From assembly GCF_016124325.1 (NCBI RefSeq), contig NZ_WGNY01000021.1, positions 18,955 through 82,954 on the forward strand: a stretch of DNA of 64,000 nucleotides, in the 5' to 3' direction. Below, piece after piece: positions 23,903 to 34,042 of this stretch (positions within the stretch are counted from its first letter, which is position 1; every line of letters begins with the position of its first letter). Both the position numbers and the translations under genes were made by a program. The stretch is from Phenylobacterium sp. (lineage in GTDB: Bacteria > Pseudomonadota > Alphaproteobacteria > Caulobacterales > Caulobacteraceae). Below the pieces are notes generated by a model, which saw nothing but the letters and a program-made list of their open reading frames with translations, was not told the origin of the DNA and did not search any database.

Positions 23903-26257
23903 TCAGGCCGCGGCGCTGTCGGCCTGGGCCGCGTCGCGGCGGCCGGCCGCCTCGCTGATCTCGGCCAGCAGGGCCCCGGGCGAGATCGGCTTGCCGACAA
24001 CCCCGTCCATGCCCGACTCCAGATAGGCCTGACGCTGATGGGCCAGCACATTGGCCGTGAGCGCCACGATCGGCGTGGCTGCGAGCGTCCCGCCCAGCGC
24101 GCGGATGCGGCGCGCCGCCTCGACGCCGTCGATGCCCGGCATCTGGATATCCATCAGGATCAGGTCGAACTCGCCGCGGGCGGCGGCCTCCACGCCCAGG
24201 TAGCCGTCGGCCGCGGTCTCGACCACGGCGCCGAGGTTCTCCAGAAGCTTGGTGGCGATGAGCCGGTTGGTGGCGTTGTCCTCCACCACCAGCACCCGGA
24301 CGCCGTCGAGCAGGGCGACCTGCGTCTCGGCGGCCTTGACCTCGGCGGCGGCGGGTTCGGCCCTCACTTCCAGCCAGAAGGTCGAGCCCTGGCCCTCCTG
24401 CGAGGTGAAGCCCACGTCGCCCTGCATCAACTGGGCGAGGCGACGCGTGATCGCCAGCCCGAGCCCCGAACCGCCGAACTTGCGGGTGGTGGAGGCGTCG
24501 GCCTGGTTGAAGCGCTCGAAGAGGCGCGCCTGGGCGGCCTGCGGGATGCCGATGCCGGTGTCCTCGACCTCGAAGCGCAGGACGCCGGCGTCGGCCCGGC
24601 GGCACCGCACGACCACATGGCCCCTGTCGGTGAACTTCACGGCGTTGCCGACGAGGTTGAACAGGCCCTGGCGCAGCCGCACCGGATCCGACCGCACCCA
24701 GCCCAGGCCGGGATCGGCGTCGACGACCATCTGCAGACCCTTGGCGCGCGCCTGCGGCTCAAGCAGCCGCACCACGCCCTGGACCAGGGCGGCCGGGTCC
24801 AGGGCCTCGTCGGCCAGCTCGAGCCGTCCGGCCTCGATCTTCGAGAAGTCGATCACATCGTTGAGCAGCTCGGAGAGCATCCGGCCGCAGGAGAGCGCCT
24901 CGGCCAGCAATGCGCGGCCGTCCTCCGAGAGCTGCTCGCCGCCCAGCAGGTGCAACACCCCCATCACGCCGTTCATGGGCGTGCGGATTTCGTGGCTCAT
25001 GTTGGCGAGGAACGCCGCCTTGGCCTCGGCGGCCACCTCGGCATCGCGCTGGGCCTGCTTCAACGCCAGCTCCTGGCGCTTCAGCACGTCGCAGTCCTGG
25101 ATCAGGCCCACGGCCCGCATCCAGCGGCCGCCACGCTTGGTCAGCAGGTGGTGGTAGACGCGCACCCAGCGCTCGGAGCCGTCCGGCCGCAGGATCCGCG
25201 CCTCGAATCCGTCGCCCGACCGCATCTCGCCATGGTGGAGGGCGCGGAAGGCCGCGCGCACGGCCGGCAGGTCCTCGGGGTGGAAGCGCGGGAAGCGGAG
25301 CGTCGCCGCATCCTCGTAGTTCGCGGTCACCTCGCCGGTGATGCGGACGTACTCGGGCGAGGCCCAGAAGGTGCGCCGCAGGTGATCGATCTCGTAGACG
25401 CCCGACTCCGCCGCCTCGAGGGCCAGGGTCAGGCGCCGCGCGTTGGCCGCGGCCTCGCGCTGGGCCCGCCGCATGTGCTGCTCGCCCTTGCGGGCGGCGT
25501 CGCGGGCCGCGACCAGCTCGGTGATGTCCTCGGAGATGCCCTTCAGCGCGAAGGCGCCCTCGCCGCGCGGCTCGGTGCGCAAGGTCGCGCGGAACGTCTT
25601 GTAGCGGCCCGACGCGGTGCGGACGCGGTGCTCGAACTGGTTGGGCTCGCCGGTGGTCGCAGCGTGGGTGAAGCGCGCCAGCACCGCCTCCCGCTCGCGC
25701 TGCGGCAGCAGGTCGGCGAAATCCTGAGGCGTGCGCACCGAGTCCGGCTCCAGCCCGACCAGCTCGGTCAGTTCGTCGGACCACTCGACCCGGTCGTCCA
25801 GCGGCTCGTAGGTCCACATGCCGATGCCGGCCGAGGCGCCGAGCGTCTTGCGCGTGCGCCGGGCGTCCTCGACCTGCTCGCGGTAGGCGCGCTCGGCGGT
25901 GATGTCGCGCATGTTGCCGATGTGGCAGCCGTCATCCATCACCTGGCGGCGGGCGGCCACCCAGATCCACTCGCCGTGGCGGTTGCGCAGCCGCACCTCG
26001 GCCTCGCTCAGGTCGCCCGGATTGGAGGCGTCGGCCCGCGCGCGGATGCCCGGAAGCTCGTCGGGGTGGCAGAAGTCGAACACCGAGCGGCCCACGAGCT
26101 CGCGCTCGCTCAGACCGGTGAATTCCGACCAGGCGCGGTTCACCTGCAGCAACACGCCGTCCGGCGACACGACCTGCATAAGGTCACGGCTGTTGTCGAA
26201 CAGCCATTTCGCCATCTCGGCCTTGTCGGCGGCGCCGTTCGCGCTCTTCCGAGCCAT
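23903..26257 (-). CDS. Hybrid sensor histidine kinase with three PAS domains and a receiver
   Basis: The 784 residues have no TM helix, so the protein is cytoplasmic. In order, there are three PAS/PAC modules (about 15-135, 140-260 and 285-400), a HisKA domain with FLANMSHEIRTPMNGVMGVL, a HATPase_c domain (NLVGNAVKFTDRG, DTGIGIP, GGSGLGLAI), and a C-terminal receiver (VLVVEDNATNR, phosphoacceptor in LILMDIQMPGIDGVEA, Lys in VGKPIS). A separate Hpt protein would be needed for a phosphorelay; none is adjacent. It converges on the NarL-type regulator with 6 bp between stops. Confidence 0.9.
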   Translation of the reverse strand: MARKSANGAADKAEMAKWLFDNSRDLMQVVSPDGVLLQVNRAWSEFTGLSERELVGRSVFDFCHPDELPGIRARADASNPGDLSEAEVRLRNRHGEWIWVAARRQVMDDGCHIGNMRDITAERAYREQVEDARRTRKTLGASAGIGMWTYEPLDDRVEWSDELTELVGLEPDSVRTPQDFADLLPQREREAVLARFTHAATTGEPNQFEHRVRTASGRYKTFRATLRTEPRGEGAFALKGISEDITELVAARDAARKGEQHMRRAQREAAANARRLTLALEAAESGVYEIDHLRRTFWASPEYVRITGEVTANYEDAATLRFPRFHPEDLPAVRAAFRALHHGEMRSGDGFEARILRPDGSERWVRVYHHLLTKRGGRWMRAVGLIQDCDVLKRQELALKQAQRDAEVAAEAKAAFLANMSHEIRTPMNGVMGVLHLLGGEQLSEDGRALLAEALSCGRMLSELLNDVIDFSKIEAGRLELADEALDPAALVQGVVRLLEPQARAKGLQMVVDADPGLGWVRSDPVRLRQGLFNLVGNAVKFTDRGHVVVRCRRADAGVLRFEVEDTGIGIPQAAQARLFERFNQADASTTRKFGGSGLGLAITRRLAQLMQGDVGFTSQEGQGSTFWLEVRAEPAAAEVKAAETQVALLDGVRVLVVEDNATNRLIATKLLENLGAVVETAADGYLGVEAAARGEFDLILMDIQMPGIDGVEAARRIRALGGTLAATPIVALTANVLAHQRQAYLESGMDGVVGKPISPGALLAEISEAAGRRDAAQADSAAA

Positions 26258-26385
26258 AGACCTCCCCCAGGGTGCGGCGACGATCTACGGAAACACCCGT
26301 AAATTTAACGTTGTGACCGAAAACATTGGTCACTCAAGGTCGCGATTTGCCGCAGAGCTTCGCTCTCCGCGGCGCGGTCGCGGCC

Positions 26386-27576
26386 TCAGAAGGCGTTCTC
26401 GCCCGTGATCGCCCGGCCGAGGATGAGGGCGTGGACGTCGTGGGCGCCCTCGTACGTATTGACGGTCTCCAGGTTCGCCGCGTGTCGCATCACGTGGTAC
26501 TCGCCCGAGATGCCGTTGCCGCCGTGCATGTCGCGGGCGACGCGGGCGATGTCGAGCGCCTTGCCGCAGTTGTTGCGCTTGAGCATCGAGATGGCCTCGG
26601 GCACCCAGGCGCCCTCGTCGATCAGCCGGCCCAGAGCCAGCGCGCCCTCGAAGCCCAGGGCGATCTCGGTGGACATGTCGGCCAGCTTCTTCTGCACCAG
26701 CTGGCGCGAGGCCAGGGTGCGGCCGAACAGCGAGCGGCTGGAGACGTAGTCTCGCGCGGCGTGCATGCAGAACTCGGCCGCGCCCATGGCGCCCCAGGCG
26801 ATGCCGTAGCGGGCCTTGTTCAGGCACGAGAACGGGCCACGCAGGCCGCTGACGTTCGGCAGGATGGCGTCGGACGGCACGAAGACGTCCGACAGCGCGA
26901 TCTCGCCGGTGACCGAGGCGCGCAGGGAGAGCTTGTTCTGGATCTTGGGGGTCTCGAACCCCTTGGTCCCGCGCTCCACCAGGAAGCCGTGGATCTTGCC
27001 GTCCAGCTTGGCCCAGACCAGCGCCACGTCGCTGATCGGCGAGTTGGTGATCCACATCTTGGCGCCGTTCAGCACGTAGCCGCCGTCGACCTTCTTGGCC
27101 GTGGTGCGCATCGAGGCCGGGTCGGAGCCGCCGTCGGGCTCGGTCAGGCCGAAGCAGCCCACGATCTTGCCGGCCGCCATGCCGGGCAGCCACTTGCGCC
27201 GCTGCTCCTCCGAGCCGAACGCGAAGATCGGATACATCACCAGCGAGCTCTGCACGCTCATCGCCGAGCGGTAGCCGGAATCGATCGCCTCGACCTCACG
27301 GGCGATCAGGCCATAGGCCACGTGGTTCACGCCGGCGCAGCCGTATTCCTCGGGCAGCGTCGGGCCCAGGAAGCCCAGCTCGCCCATCTCGGTCATGATC
27401 TCGCGGTCGAACCGCTCGTCGGCGAAGGCGCTGACCACGCGCGGCAGCAGCTTCTCGCGCGCGTACTGGCGCGCGGCGTCCCACACCATCCGCTCCTCCT
27501 CCGAGAGGCGGGAGGACATGTCGAGGGGATCGTCCCAGCGGTAGGTCTTCTGGGGCGCGCCGGTGTCGAGCGGCAT
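26386..27576 (-). CDS. gcdH: Glutaryl-CoA dehydrogenase-type acyl-CoA dehydrogenase
   Basis: This 396-residue flavoprotein should oxidise and decarboxylate glutaryl-CoA to crotonyl-CoA in lysine, tryptophan or aromatic degradation. Features typical of GcdH rather than other ACADs are [16 protein letters not shown] (the substrate-carboxylate-binding Arg), [13 protein letters not shown], and the catalytic Glu in [20 protein letters not shown]. Its length is normal. An enoyl-CoA hydratase gene lies 43 bp upstream on the same strand, which could hydrate crotonyl-CoA next. Confidence 0.9.
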   Translation of the reverse strand: MPLDTGAPQKTYRWDDPLDMSSRLSEEERMVWDAARQYAREKLLPRVVSAFADERFDREIMTEMGELGFLGPTLPEEYGCAGVNHVAYGLIAREVEAIDSGYRSAMSVQSSLVMYPIFAFGSEEQRRKWLPGMAAGKIVGCFGLTEPDGGSDPASMRTTAKKVDGGYVLNGAKMWITNSPISDVALVWAKLDGKIHGFLVERGTKGFETPKIQNKLSLRASVTGEIALSDVFVPSDAILPNVSGLRGPFSCLNKARYGIAWGAMGAAEFCMHAARDYVSSRSLFGRTLASRQLVQKKLADMSTEIALGFEGALALGRLIDEGAWVPEAISMLKRNNCGKALDIARVARDMHGGNGISGEYHVMRHAANLETVNTYEGAHDVHALILGRAITGENAF

Positions 27577-27619
27577 GCGGAGGCTCCTTCGCGATCAGTC
27601 GGCGGGGGATACCGGCTTT

Positions 27620-28441
27620 TCAGGTCCCCGTGTAGACGCCCTTGCGCTTTTCGACGAACGCCAGGCGCGATTCCTTGGCGTCGTTGACGGCGCGCCGCGC
27701 GAAGGCGAGGCCCTGGCTCTCGTAGCGCAGCGCCTCGGTCAGCTCGCAGTCCTGGTTGTGCTGCAGCACGCGCTTGGACATCCGCATGGCCAGCGGCGGC
27801 CATTGGGCGATCGTCTCGGCGTAGGCCACGGCCGCGTCGAGCAGTTCGGCGGCCGGGACGATCCGGTTCAGCAGGCCCAGGCCCAGCGCCTCCTCGGCGC
27901 CGACGGCGCGGCTGGTGAAGATCATGTCGGCCGCGGCGGCGTAGCCCACCACCCGCGGCAGGAACCACGACAGGCCGGAGTCGGGCGACAGGTTCCGCTC
28001 GATGAAGACGCTCTTGAAGCGGGCGTGCTCCGAGCCGATCCGCACGTCGCAGGCCGCCGCCGTCGAGAGCCCCGCGCCCGCCGCCACGCCGTTGATCGCG
28101 CCGACCACCGGCTTGTCGAACGTGGCCCACAAGGTGGCCCAGCGGCCGACCCAGCCCATCTCGTCGATGCGTTCGTTCTGGCCCGTCGCCTCGGCCGGGC
28201 GCTCGGCCATCATCGCGGCCCCTGCCAGATCGGCGCCCGAGCAGAACCCGCGGCCGGCGCCCGTGAGCACCAGGGCGCGGACCTCATCGTCGGCGCGCGC
28301 CTCGGCCAGCGCGGTCTCGACCTCCGCGCGCATGACCGCGCTGAGGGCGTTGAGCCGGTCGGGCTTGTTGAGGGTCAGCACCGCCACCGGGCCGCGCCGC
28401 TCGTAGATGACCGCGTCGAAGACCTGTCCGCCGTCCGCCAT
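27620..28441 (-). CDS. Enoyl-CoA hydratase/isomerase (crotonase family, PaaG-like)
   Basis: This 273-residue crotonase-fold enzyme has the oxyanion-hole segments GAGRGFCSGADL and GAINGVAAGAGLS. The second active-site region reads ERNLSPDSGLSWFLPRVVG, where the usual catalytic Glu of hydratases is replaced by an Asp. This SPDSG form is typical of PaaG-like isomerases. The protein therefore may isomerise rather than hydrate. It is co-directional with the GcdH gene downstream and probably co-transcribed. Confidence 0.87.
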   Translation of the reverse strand: MADGGQVFDAVIYERRGPVAVLTLNKPDRLNALSAVMRAEVETALAEARADDEVRALVLTGAGRGFCSGADLAGAAMMAERPAEATGQNERIDEMGWVGRWATLWATFDKPVVGAINGVAAGAGLSTAAACDVRIGSEHARFKSVFIERNLSPDSGLSWFLPRVVGYAAAADMIFTSRAVGAEEALGLGLLNRIVPAAELLDAAVAYAETIAQWPPLAMRMSKRVLQHNQDCELTEALRYESQGLAFARRAVNDAKESRLAFVEKRKGVYTGT

Positions 28442-28545
28442 GGCGCTCCTCCGTTATGTCGTTGGAGGAACACTCGCGCCGAACCGCGTCGAGGGGAAGC
28501 CGCCGCCGAATCTATGCCGCCATGACGTCGGCATTGAGGCGCTAT

Positions 28546-28560
28546 TGATAATGATTTGCA
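28546..28560 (+). promoter_or_regulatory. Fur-type iron box before the TonB receptor
   Basis: The 7-1-7 palindrome TGATAAT-G-ATTTGCA has five of seven matching positions and close similarity to the classical Fur half site. It lies 62 bp upstream of the GTG start of the siderophore receptor in a locally AT-rich stretch. This suggests iron repression of the receptor-piuC operon. Confidence 0.6.
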
Positions 28561-28621
28561 AAAACGGGCGCCGACGGTTATGCGACTGCGCGTGAGTTTC
28601 ATTCGCAAAGGGGTTGGCGAC

Positions 28622-30940
28622 GTGCGTACGAGCGGCAGGGGCGGCATTCGAAGCATCAAGAGATCGGTCCGGGTTTCGGTCGGCCTAGCCGTCGCGGCCC
28701 TTGGCGTGCAGCAGGCCCACGCGGAAGAGGCGGACGCGAGCGGCGCCACGGCCGTGGACCAGCTGGTCGTCGTCGGCCGGCGCGAGGTGATCCAGTCGCC
28801 CAAATTCACCCAGCCGCTGAAGGACACGCCCCAGACCATCCAGGTCATCGGCAAGGAGCTGTTCAACCAGCAGGGCGCGGTGACCCTGACCGAGGCGCTG
28901 CGCAACAGCCCCGGCGTCGGGACCTTCTTCGCTGGCGAGAACGGCAGCACCTCGACCGGCGACGCGGTCTACATGCGCGGCTTCGACACCTCGAACAGCA
29001 TCTTCGTCGACGGCGTCCGCGACGTGGGCGCGATCTCCCGCGACCTCTTCAACACCGAGCAGGTGGAGATCGAGAAGGGCCCGGCCGGCACCGACAACGG
29101 CCGCACGGCGCCCGCCGGCGCCATCAACCTCGTCAGCAAGCAGGCGCTGCTGGAGAACGCGGTGTCGGGGACAGCCTCGGCCGGCGTCGACGGCCAGAAG
29201 CGCGGCACGGTCGACGTGAACCAGGGCTTCTCCAGCCTCTCGGGCGGCGCCCTGCGCCTCAACGCCGTGTGGCAGGACAGCGACGTCCCGGGCCGCGACC
29301 ATCTGAAGAACAAGCGCGCCGGCATCGCCTCGTCGCTCGGCCTCGGCCTGATGACCGACACGCGCGTCTACCTGAACCTGCTCTACGTCGACCAGGACAA
29401 CATCCCCGACGGCCTCGTACCCACCATCGGCCTGCCGGGCTGGACCCCGCAGCCGGGCCTGGAGCAGCTGGCCGGGCATCCGGTCGATTCGAAGAACTTC
29501 TACGGCACCCGCGACGACCACGACGACGTCACCGCCCAGATGGCGACGCTGCGCTTCGAACACGATTTCGCAGGCGGACTGAAGCTGACCAACACCGCGC
29601 GGTGGGGCCGGACGAAGCAGGAATACCTCCTGACCTCGTTCATGACGACCGGCGGCACGACGGCCGACCCGCAGGCCGGCAATATCAAGTGGACCGACCC
29701 CAACGACCTGTCGACCTACACCGTCGCGCGCAGCCTCAACACGGTCCGCGACCAGAAGAACGACATCCTCACCGACCAGCTCAACCTGCGGGGCGACTTC
29801 GTCACCGGCGGCGTCGAGCACAGCGTCAGCGCGGGCGTGGAACTGACCCGCGAACGGCAGACGGCCTACGGGGTCACGGTCACGGGGAGCCGGCCGGCGG
29901 CCAGCCTCTATGATCCCGACTGGAACGACGCCGGCTCGCTCAGCCTGTCGCGAAGCGGCGCGGTCGCCAAGGGCAAGACCAACACCGAGGCCGTCTATCT
30001 CTTCGACACCGCGAAGTTCCTCGACGACAAGCTGCTGGTGACCGGCGGCGTCCGGCTCGACCACTACAAGACCACCTATTTCTCGACCGCGGTCTGCGAC
30101 AACGGCACGGGCCGCAGAGCCGTGCCCTGCGGCGCCCAGCCGGTGGGCTCGATCGTCACCACCAACGACCTCAGTTCCAAGGACACTCTGTTCAACTGGA
30201 AGCTCGGCGCGGTCTACAAGCCGGTCGAGGCGCTGAGCCTCTATGTGAACTATGCGCTGTCGCAGCAGCCGCCCGGCGGCTCGAACTTCTCGCTGAGCTC
30301 CTCGGCCACCAGCCTCGACAACCCGCGGCTCGACCCGCAGAAGGCCAAGACCATCGAGGCCGGCGCCAAGTGGAGCGTGCTGGACGACAAGCTGCTGGTG
30401 AACCTCGCGCTGTTCCGCACCAACGTGACCAACGAGATCAACAACCAGATCCTCGACGACGCCGGCAACCCGACCCAGACGGGCGAGAAGCGGGTGAAGG
30501 GGATCGAGGTCTCGGCCGTCGGCCGGATCACCGAGCAATGGTCGATCTCCGCCGGCTACAGCCATCTCGACACCAGCGTCGTGGAGGGCCCGTCCGTGGC
30601 CAGCGACGGGAGCTCGAACCTCACCTACACGCCCGGCGACGCCTTCACCGTCTGGACGACCTACACCCTGCCCTTCGGCCTCACCGTCGGCGGCGGCGTG
30701 CGCCACACCGGCGGCCTGCATCGCGGCACGGACGGCGCGGTGGGCACGCCCACCTTCACCAAGTCGTGGACCGTCGTGGATGCGGTCGTCTCCTACCCGG
30801 TGACCGACCACGTCATGCTGCGGGTCAACGCCTACAACCTGTTCGACAAGGACTACGTCGCGTCGATCAACAAGAGCGGCTACCGCTACACGCCCGGCAC
30901 GCCGCGGACGTTCCTGTTCAGCGTCGACTACAGCTTCTAG
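28622..30940 (+). CDS. TonB-dependent siderophore receptor (Fiu/catecholate type)
   Basis: This 772-residue outer-membrane receptor has a signal peptide ([17 protein letters not shown]), a TonB-box region around [11 protein letters not shown], a plug domain ([37 protein letters not shown]) and a 22-strand barrel ending in FLFSVDYSF. The plug features match Fiu-like iron-catecholate receptors. The GTG at 28622 is chosen because AAAGGGG lies 8 bp upstream; an upstream in-frame extension is unlikely. A Fur-type box precedes it and piuC follows, a combination typical of siderophore uptake. Confidence 0.88.
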   Translation: MRTSGRGGIRSIKRSVRVSVGLAVAALGVQQAHAEEADASGATAVDQLVVVGRREVIQSPKFTQPLKDTPQTIQVIGKELFNQQGAVTLTEALRNSPGVGTFFAGENGSTSTGDAVYMRGFDTSNSIFVDGVRDVGAISRDLFNTEQVEIEKGPAGTDNGRTAPAGAINLVSKQALLENAVSGTASAGVDGQKRGTVDVNQGFSSLSGGALRLNAVWQDSDVPGRDHLKNKRAGIASSLGLGLMTDTRVYLNLLYVDQDNIPDGLVPTIGLPGWTPQPGLEQLAGHPVDSKNFYGTRDDHDDVTAQMATLRFEHDFAGGLKLTNTARWGRTKQEYLLTSFMTTGGTTADPQAGNIKWTDPNDLSTYTVARSLNTVRDQKNDILTDQLNLRGDFVTGGVEHSVSAGVELTRERQTAYGVTVTGSRPAASLYDPDWNDAGSLSLSRSGAVAKGKTNTEAVYLFDTAKFLDDKLLVTGGVRLDHYKTTYFSTAVCDNGTGRRAVPCGAQPVGSIVTTNDLSSKDTLFNWKLGAVYKPVEALSLYVNYALSQQPPGGSNFSLSSSATSLDNPRLDPQKAKTIEAGAKWSVLDDKLLVNLALFRTNVTNEINNQILDDAGNPTQTGEKRVKGIEVSAVGRITEQWSISAGYSHLDTSVVEGPSVASDGSSNLTYTPGDAFTVWTTYTLPFGLTVGGGVRHTGGLHRGTDGAVGTPTFTKSWTVVDAVVSYPVTDHVMLRVNAYNLFDKDYVASINKSGYRYTPGTPRTFLFSVDYSF

Positions 30941-31005
30941 ACCTACGCATACAGGCCGCGGCGGGTGGTGACGGCCCGCCGCGGAGCAACCGAGCGGAAG
31001 CCATC

Positions 31006-31683
31006 ATGCTGGTGCACATCCCGCAGATCCTCGACGCCCAGGAGGTCGCCGAGTTCCGGCGCCGGCTGGACGCGGCCGACTGGACCGATGGCCGCGAAAC
31101 CGTCGGGCCGCAGGGCGCGCAGGTGAAGCGCAACGAACAACTCCCCGACGCCTCGCCGCTGAAGGCCGAACTGGGCGCGGCGGTGCTCGCCGCGCTGGAC
31201 CGCAGCCCGCTGTTCTTCGCCGCGGCCCTGCCGTTGAAGATCCTGCCCCCGCGCTTCAACCGCTATGCCGGCGGCGGCCACTACGGCTTCCACGTCGACG
31301 GCGCGGTGATGCGGATGGGCGACGGGCGGCAGCTGCGCTCGGACGTCTCCTGCACCCTGTTCCTCAACGACCCCGACGACTACGAGGGCGGCGAGCTGAT
31401 CATCAGCGACACCTACGGCGAGCACGAGGTGACGCTGCCGGCCGGCGACGCGATCGTCTATCCGTCGAGCAGCCTGCACCAGGTGCGGCCGGTGACCCGG
31501 GGCGCGCGCCTGGCCTCGTTCTTCTGGATTCAGAGCCTAGTCCGCGACGACGGCCAACGGCGGATGCTGTTCGAGCTGGACGCCACGATCCAGCGGCTGA
31601 AGGCGGGCGGAGCCGACGAGGAGTCCGTCCTCCAGCTCACCGGCATGTACCACAACCTGCTGCGCGGTTGGGCCGAGACCTGA
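31006..31683 (+). CDS. piuC: PKHD-type Fe(II)/2-oxoglutarate hydroxylase PiuC
   Basis: The 225-residue dioxygenase has the iron ligands H and D in GFHVDGAV and a distal H in [13 protein letters not shown], with the 2OG-binding Arg soon after ([12 protein letters not shown]). PiuC proteins are Fur-regulated partners of TonB-dependent siderophore receptors, and their substrate is not well established. It begins 65 bp after the receptor stop and is probably in the same transcript. Confidence 0.92.
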   Translation: MLVHIPQILDAQEVAEFRRRLDAADWTDGRETVGPQGAQVKRNEQLPDASPLKAELGAAVLAALDRSPLFFAAALPLKILPPRFNRYAGGGHYGFHVDGAVMRMGDGRQLRSDVSCTLFLNDPDDYEGGELIISDTYGEHEVTLPAGDAIVYPSSSLHQVRPVTRGARLASFFWIQSLVRDDGQRRMLFELDATIQRLKAGGADEESVLQLTGMYHNLLRGWAET

Positions 31684-31692
31684 GCCGCCGCG

Positions 31693-32820
31693 TCAGGCCT
31701 CCGCGAGCCTGCGCCGCCGCTCGCGCCGACGCAGCCACATCACCACGCCGGTGATCCCGAGGAGCGCGGGCGCGAGCCCGGCGACGAAGATCACCGTCTG
31801 CCAGACGATCCCCAGGCCGCCGCCGTCGTGCACCTGGCGCATCAGCCGCGAAACGGGATCCGGGCCGCCCTCGCGCCGGGGCTCGGCGCCGGGGCGCGGG
31901 AGCCTCACGTCGCCGGTCGCATCGGCGACCTGGATCGTCGCGGGCCGCTCGGCGCCCGGCGTCCTCAGGCCGACCCGCCAGGACGGATCGCGGCCGCGCG
32001 TCGGGGCGTTGATCTCGGCCAACTCGCCCGGGGCGGCGGCCAGGGCCGCGGCGGCGGCGTCGCCGAAGCTCATGCGCGGCTGCGCAAGCGGCGGGGCGAA
32101 GCGCCCGCCGGGGCCGCCGGCGCGCGGCGGCGGGGACGGGATTCCGAACAGGGCGCGGCTGGTCTGCGGGAACGAGATGTAGACGCCGGTCAGCGACAGC
32201 ACCGCCAGCGGGATGCAGATCCAGAACCCCACCATGTGGTGCAGGTTGAACATCGTGGTGTCGCCGCGCGTCCAGCGCAGGCCCTTCACGAAGCCGCCCC
32301 GCCGCGGCCACCAGAGCCACAGCCCCGTGGCGCACGAGACGAACATCGCCCAGCCCAGCCAGCCCACCACCTTGCGACCCACCTCCGGAATCATGAGCGT
32401 GCCGTGGACCCGGTGCATGATCATCATGAAGCCCTTGGCCGTCTCGGCCGTGTCGAGCACGCGGGCGGTCGGCGGATCGATCCAGGCGTTGATCGTCTGG
32501 GGCCGGCCACCGCCTCCGGAGCCCGCCATCCGCCCCACCGCCACGACCGGGTCGCCCGGCTCCTGCGGCATCCGGATCTGGGTGAGCTGGGCGCGGCCGG
32601 CGAAGGCCGCCTGGGCCGCGCGCACATAGTCGTCGAGCGGACGTGAAGCCGTCGGCCCGCTTGTTGCGTACCTCTGGGCATGGAGGGCGCGATCGATCGG
32701 ATCGTGCCAGACGAGGACAGAGCCGGTGACGCCCAGCGGAGCCAGTACGATCAGAAGGCCGGCGCCGATCCAGAGATGGACGTCCAGCCAGAGGCTGCGG
32801 AGCCTTGCGAGCACGGTCAT
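31693..32820 (-). CDS. PepSY-associated TM protein, possible ferric-siderophore reductase
   Basis: The 375-residue inner-membrane protein has four TM helices and PepSY-type periplasmic segments. His residues in helices or loops (WLDVHLWIGAGLL, MHRVHGTLMIP, NLHHMVGFWICIP) resemble the haem ligands of PepSY/FecR-neighbour reductases such as PiuB. A C-terminal basic tail is present. It converges on piuC, and a Fur-type site lies 50 bp upstream of its ATG, so it probably belongs to the same iron-limitation response. An in-frame TTG at 32850 is an alternative start. Confidence 0.82.
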   Translation of the reverse strand: MTVLARLRSLWLDVHLWIGAGLLIVLAPLGVTGSVLVWHDPIDRALHAQRYATSGPTASRPLDDYVRAAQAAFAGRAQLTQIRMPQEPGDPVVAVGRMAGSGGGGRPQTINAWIDPPTARVLDTAETAKGFMMIMHRVHGTLMIPEVGRKVVGWLGWAMFVSCATGLWLWWPRRGGFVKGLRWTRGDTTMFNLHHMVGFWICIPLAVLSLTGVYISFPQTSRALFGIPSPPPRAGGPGGRFAPPLAQPRMSFGDAAAAALAAAPGELAEINAPTRGRDPSWRVGLRTPGAERPATIQVADATGDVRLPRPGAEPRREGGPDPVSRLMRQVHDGGGLGIVWQTVIFVAGLAPALLGITGVVMWLRRRERRRRLAEA

Positions 32821-32868
32821 GGGCGGCGGTCTCTCCCGATTGGGCCACAAGGCCGCCGATCGTGCTAA

Positions 32869-32883
32869 TGCGAGTAATTCTCA
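32869..32883. promoter_or_regulatory. Fur-type iron box between divergent genes
   Basis: The 7-1-7 element TGCGAGT-A-ATTCTCA has five of seven paired positions and an exact consensus half ATTCTCA. It is centred between the PepSY gene (minus) and a small membrane protein gene (plus), so one site could control both. Confidence 0.6.
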
Positions 32884-32938
32884 AACGCAAGAGGCCCTGC
32901 GCACGCAACCGCTTCGCCGCGCCGGGGTTGTCTCTTCG

Positions 32939-33148
32939 ATGCTTACGACGACAGCGGACGCCGACGATTTCCTGGGCGTGTTGCGGCCCTTCCTGCTCCT
33001 GGCCTGCATCGGCTTCGCCGCGGGCTTCCTGGGCTATTGGGCGCTGGCGCAGATGACGCCCGCCGGCGTGCAGCGGCTCGAACCGGCTCAGCCGGCCGTC
33101 CTCACCGGACCAATGGCCGACCCGGACAATCCTCCACGGCTGATCTGA
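32939..33148 (+). CDS. Small single-pass membrane protein (69 aa)
   Basis: The ATG gives MLTTTADADDFLGVLRPFLL and one clear TM helix (LLLACIGFAAGFLGYWALA), then a short Pro-rich tail ending in NPPRLI. GC3 is high, as in neighbouring genes. It starts 56 bp after the shared Fur-type box and is divergent from the PepSY protein, so it may be iron regulated. The stop codon is inside the left arm of a long inverted repeat. I do not recognise the family. Confidence 0.55.
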   Translation: MLTTTADADDFLGVLRPFLLLACIGFAAGFLGYWALAQMTPAGVQRLEPAQPAVLTGPMADPDNPPRLI

Positions 33149-33247
33149 GCCTCGGCGAACGTCGAAGGCGCGGGAGCGGGCTCCGCCAAACGCGGTCGGC
33201 CGGGCCCTTTCCCATCTCCCGCGCCTTCAGCCCTCGCCGAGGCTCAG
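33145..33247. repeat. Long two-part inverted repeat between convergent genes
   Basis: Perfect arms CTGAGCCTCGGCGA (33145-33158) and TCGCCGAGGCTCAG (33234-33247) enclose a second perfect pair, GAAGGCGCGGGAG (33164-33176) and CTCCCGCGCCTTC (33216-33228). Each pair is separated by a 5-nt internal bulge. It spans the whole gap between two convergent genes and overlaps the first stop codon. It could form a stable cruciform or a bidirectional terminator without T runs. Confidence 0.7.
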
Positions 33248-33253
33248 GACCCG

Positions 33254-34021
33254 TCAGCCCCCGCGGGCGACGAACCAGCCGTTGCGGAATCCGTCCGGGG
33301 CCTTGCCGTAGACGAACGGCTCGCCCTCGGGCGTCGTCAGCCGCCCGCCCGCCGCCTCCAGCACCGCGTGCCCGGCGGCGATGTCCCACTCCATGGTCGG
33401 GCCGTGGCGGGGATAGATGTCGGCGGCGCCCTCGGCGATCCGGCAGAGCTTGATCGAGGAATCCATCGGCTCGCGCAGGTCGAAGCCGTACTCCGCCGCC
33501 AGCTTGGCCGCGGTCTCCTCCTTCATCGTGTGGCTGACGAGCGCGATGGCCGCCCCCTTGGGCCAGGGCCGCACGCGCACGGGCGCCTCGGGCCCGCCCT
33601 TGATCCGCTTGAGCGCGCCGCCGGGCGCCGTGAACCAAGTCTCGCCGCTGGGCGGGGCGACGACGGCGCCGGCCACCGGGCGGCCATGGTCGACCAGGCC
33701 GATGTTGACGGTGAAGTGCGGATCGCGCCGCACGAAGGCCTTGGTGCCGTCCAGCGGGTCCACCAGGAAGAACCGGGGCCCGATGGCGTCCGGCGTTCCG
33801 AACTCGCTCGCGTGCTCTTCGGAGATCACCGGCACGCCGGGGAACCGCCTGGCGAGGTGCTCGAGGATCAGCGCCTCGCCGCGCCGGTCGGCCTCGGTGA
33901 CCGGGCTTTCGTCGGCCTTGGTCAGCACCTCCACGCCGGCTTCCCAGAGCGGCAGGATCAGATCCGCCGCCGCCTCGCAGATTTCGGCCAGCGCGCGGCC
34001 CAGCTCGTCAGTGTCGCTCAA
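33254..34021 (-). CDS. cysQ: 3'(2'),5'-bisphosphate nucleotidase CysQ
   Basis: The 255-residue inositol-monophosphatase-fold enzyme should dephosphorylate PAP/PAPS from sulfate assimilation. The metal-binding motifs are VISEEHASE, FLVDPLDGTKAFV and TMEWDIAAGHAVLEAAGG, all intact. The start is TTG at 34021 in GACTTGAGC, preceded by a GAGGCGGG-type site. A DUF3553 gene lies 21 bp upstream on the same strand and the two probably share a transcript. An inositol or histidinol phosphatase role is less likely given the SEE/DPLDGTK form. Confidence 0.88.
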   Translation of the reverse strand: MSDTDELGRALAEICEAAADLILPLWEAGVEVLTKADESPVTEADRRGEALILEHLARRFPGVPVISEEHASEFGTPDAIGPRFFLVDPLDGTKAFVRRDPHFTVNIGLVDHGRPVAGAVVAPPSGETWFTAPGGALKRIKGGPEAPVRVRPWPKGAAIALVSHTMKEETAAKLAAEYGFDLREPMDSSIKLCRIAEGAADIYPRHGPTMEWDIAAGHAVLEAAGGRLTTPEGEPFVYGKAPDGFRNGWFVARGG

Positions 34022-34042
34022 GTCCCGCCTCGGTCCGTCTCG

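Noticed and set aside
28685..30811. 708-codon frame antisense to the TonB receptor
   Set aside because: Low-complexity translation without motifs; the plus-strand receptor is unambiguous.
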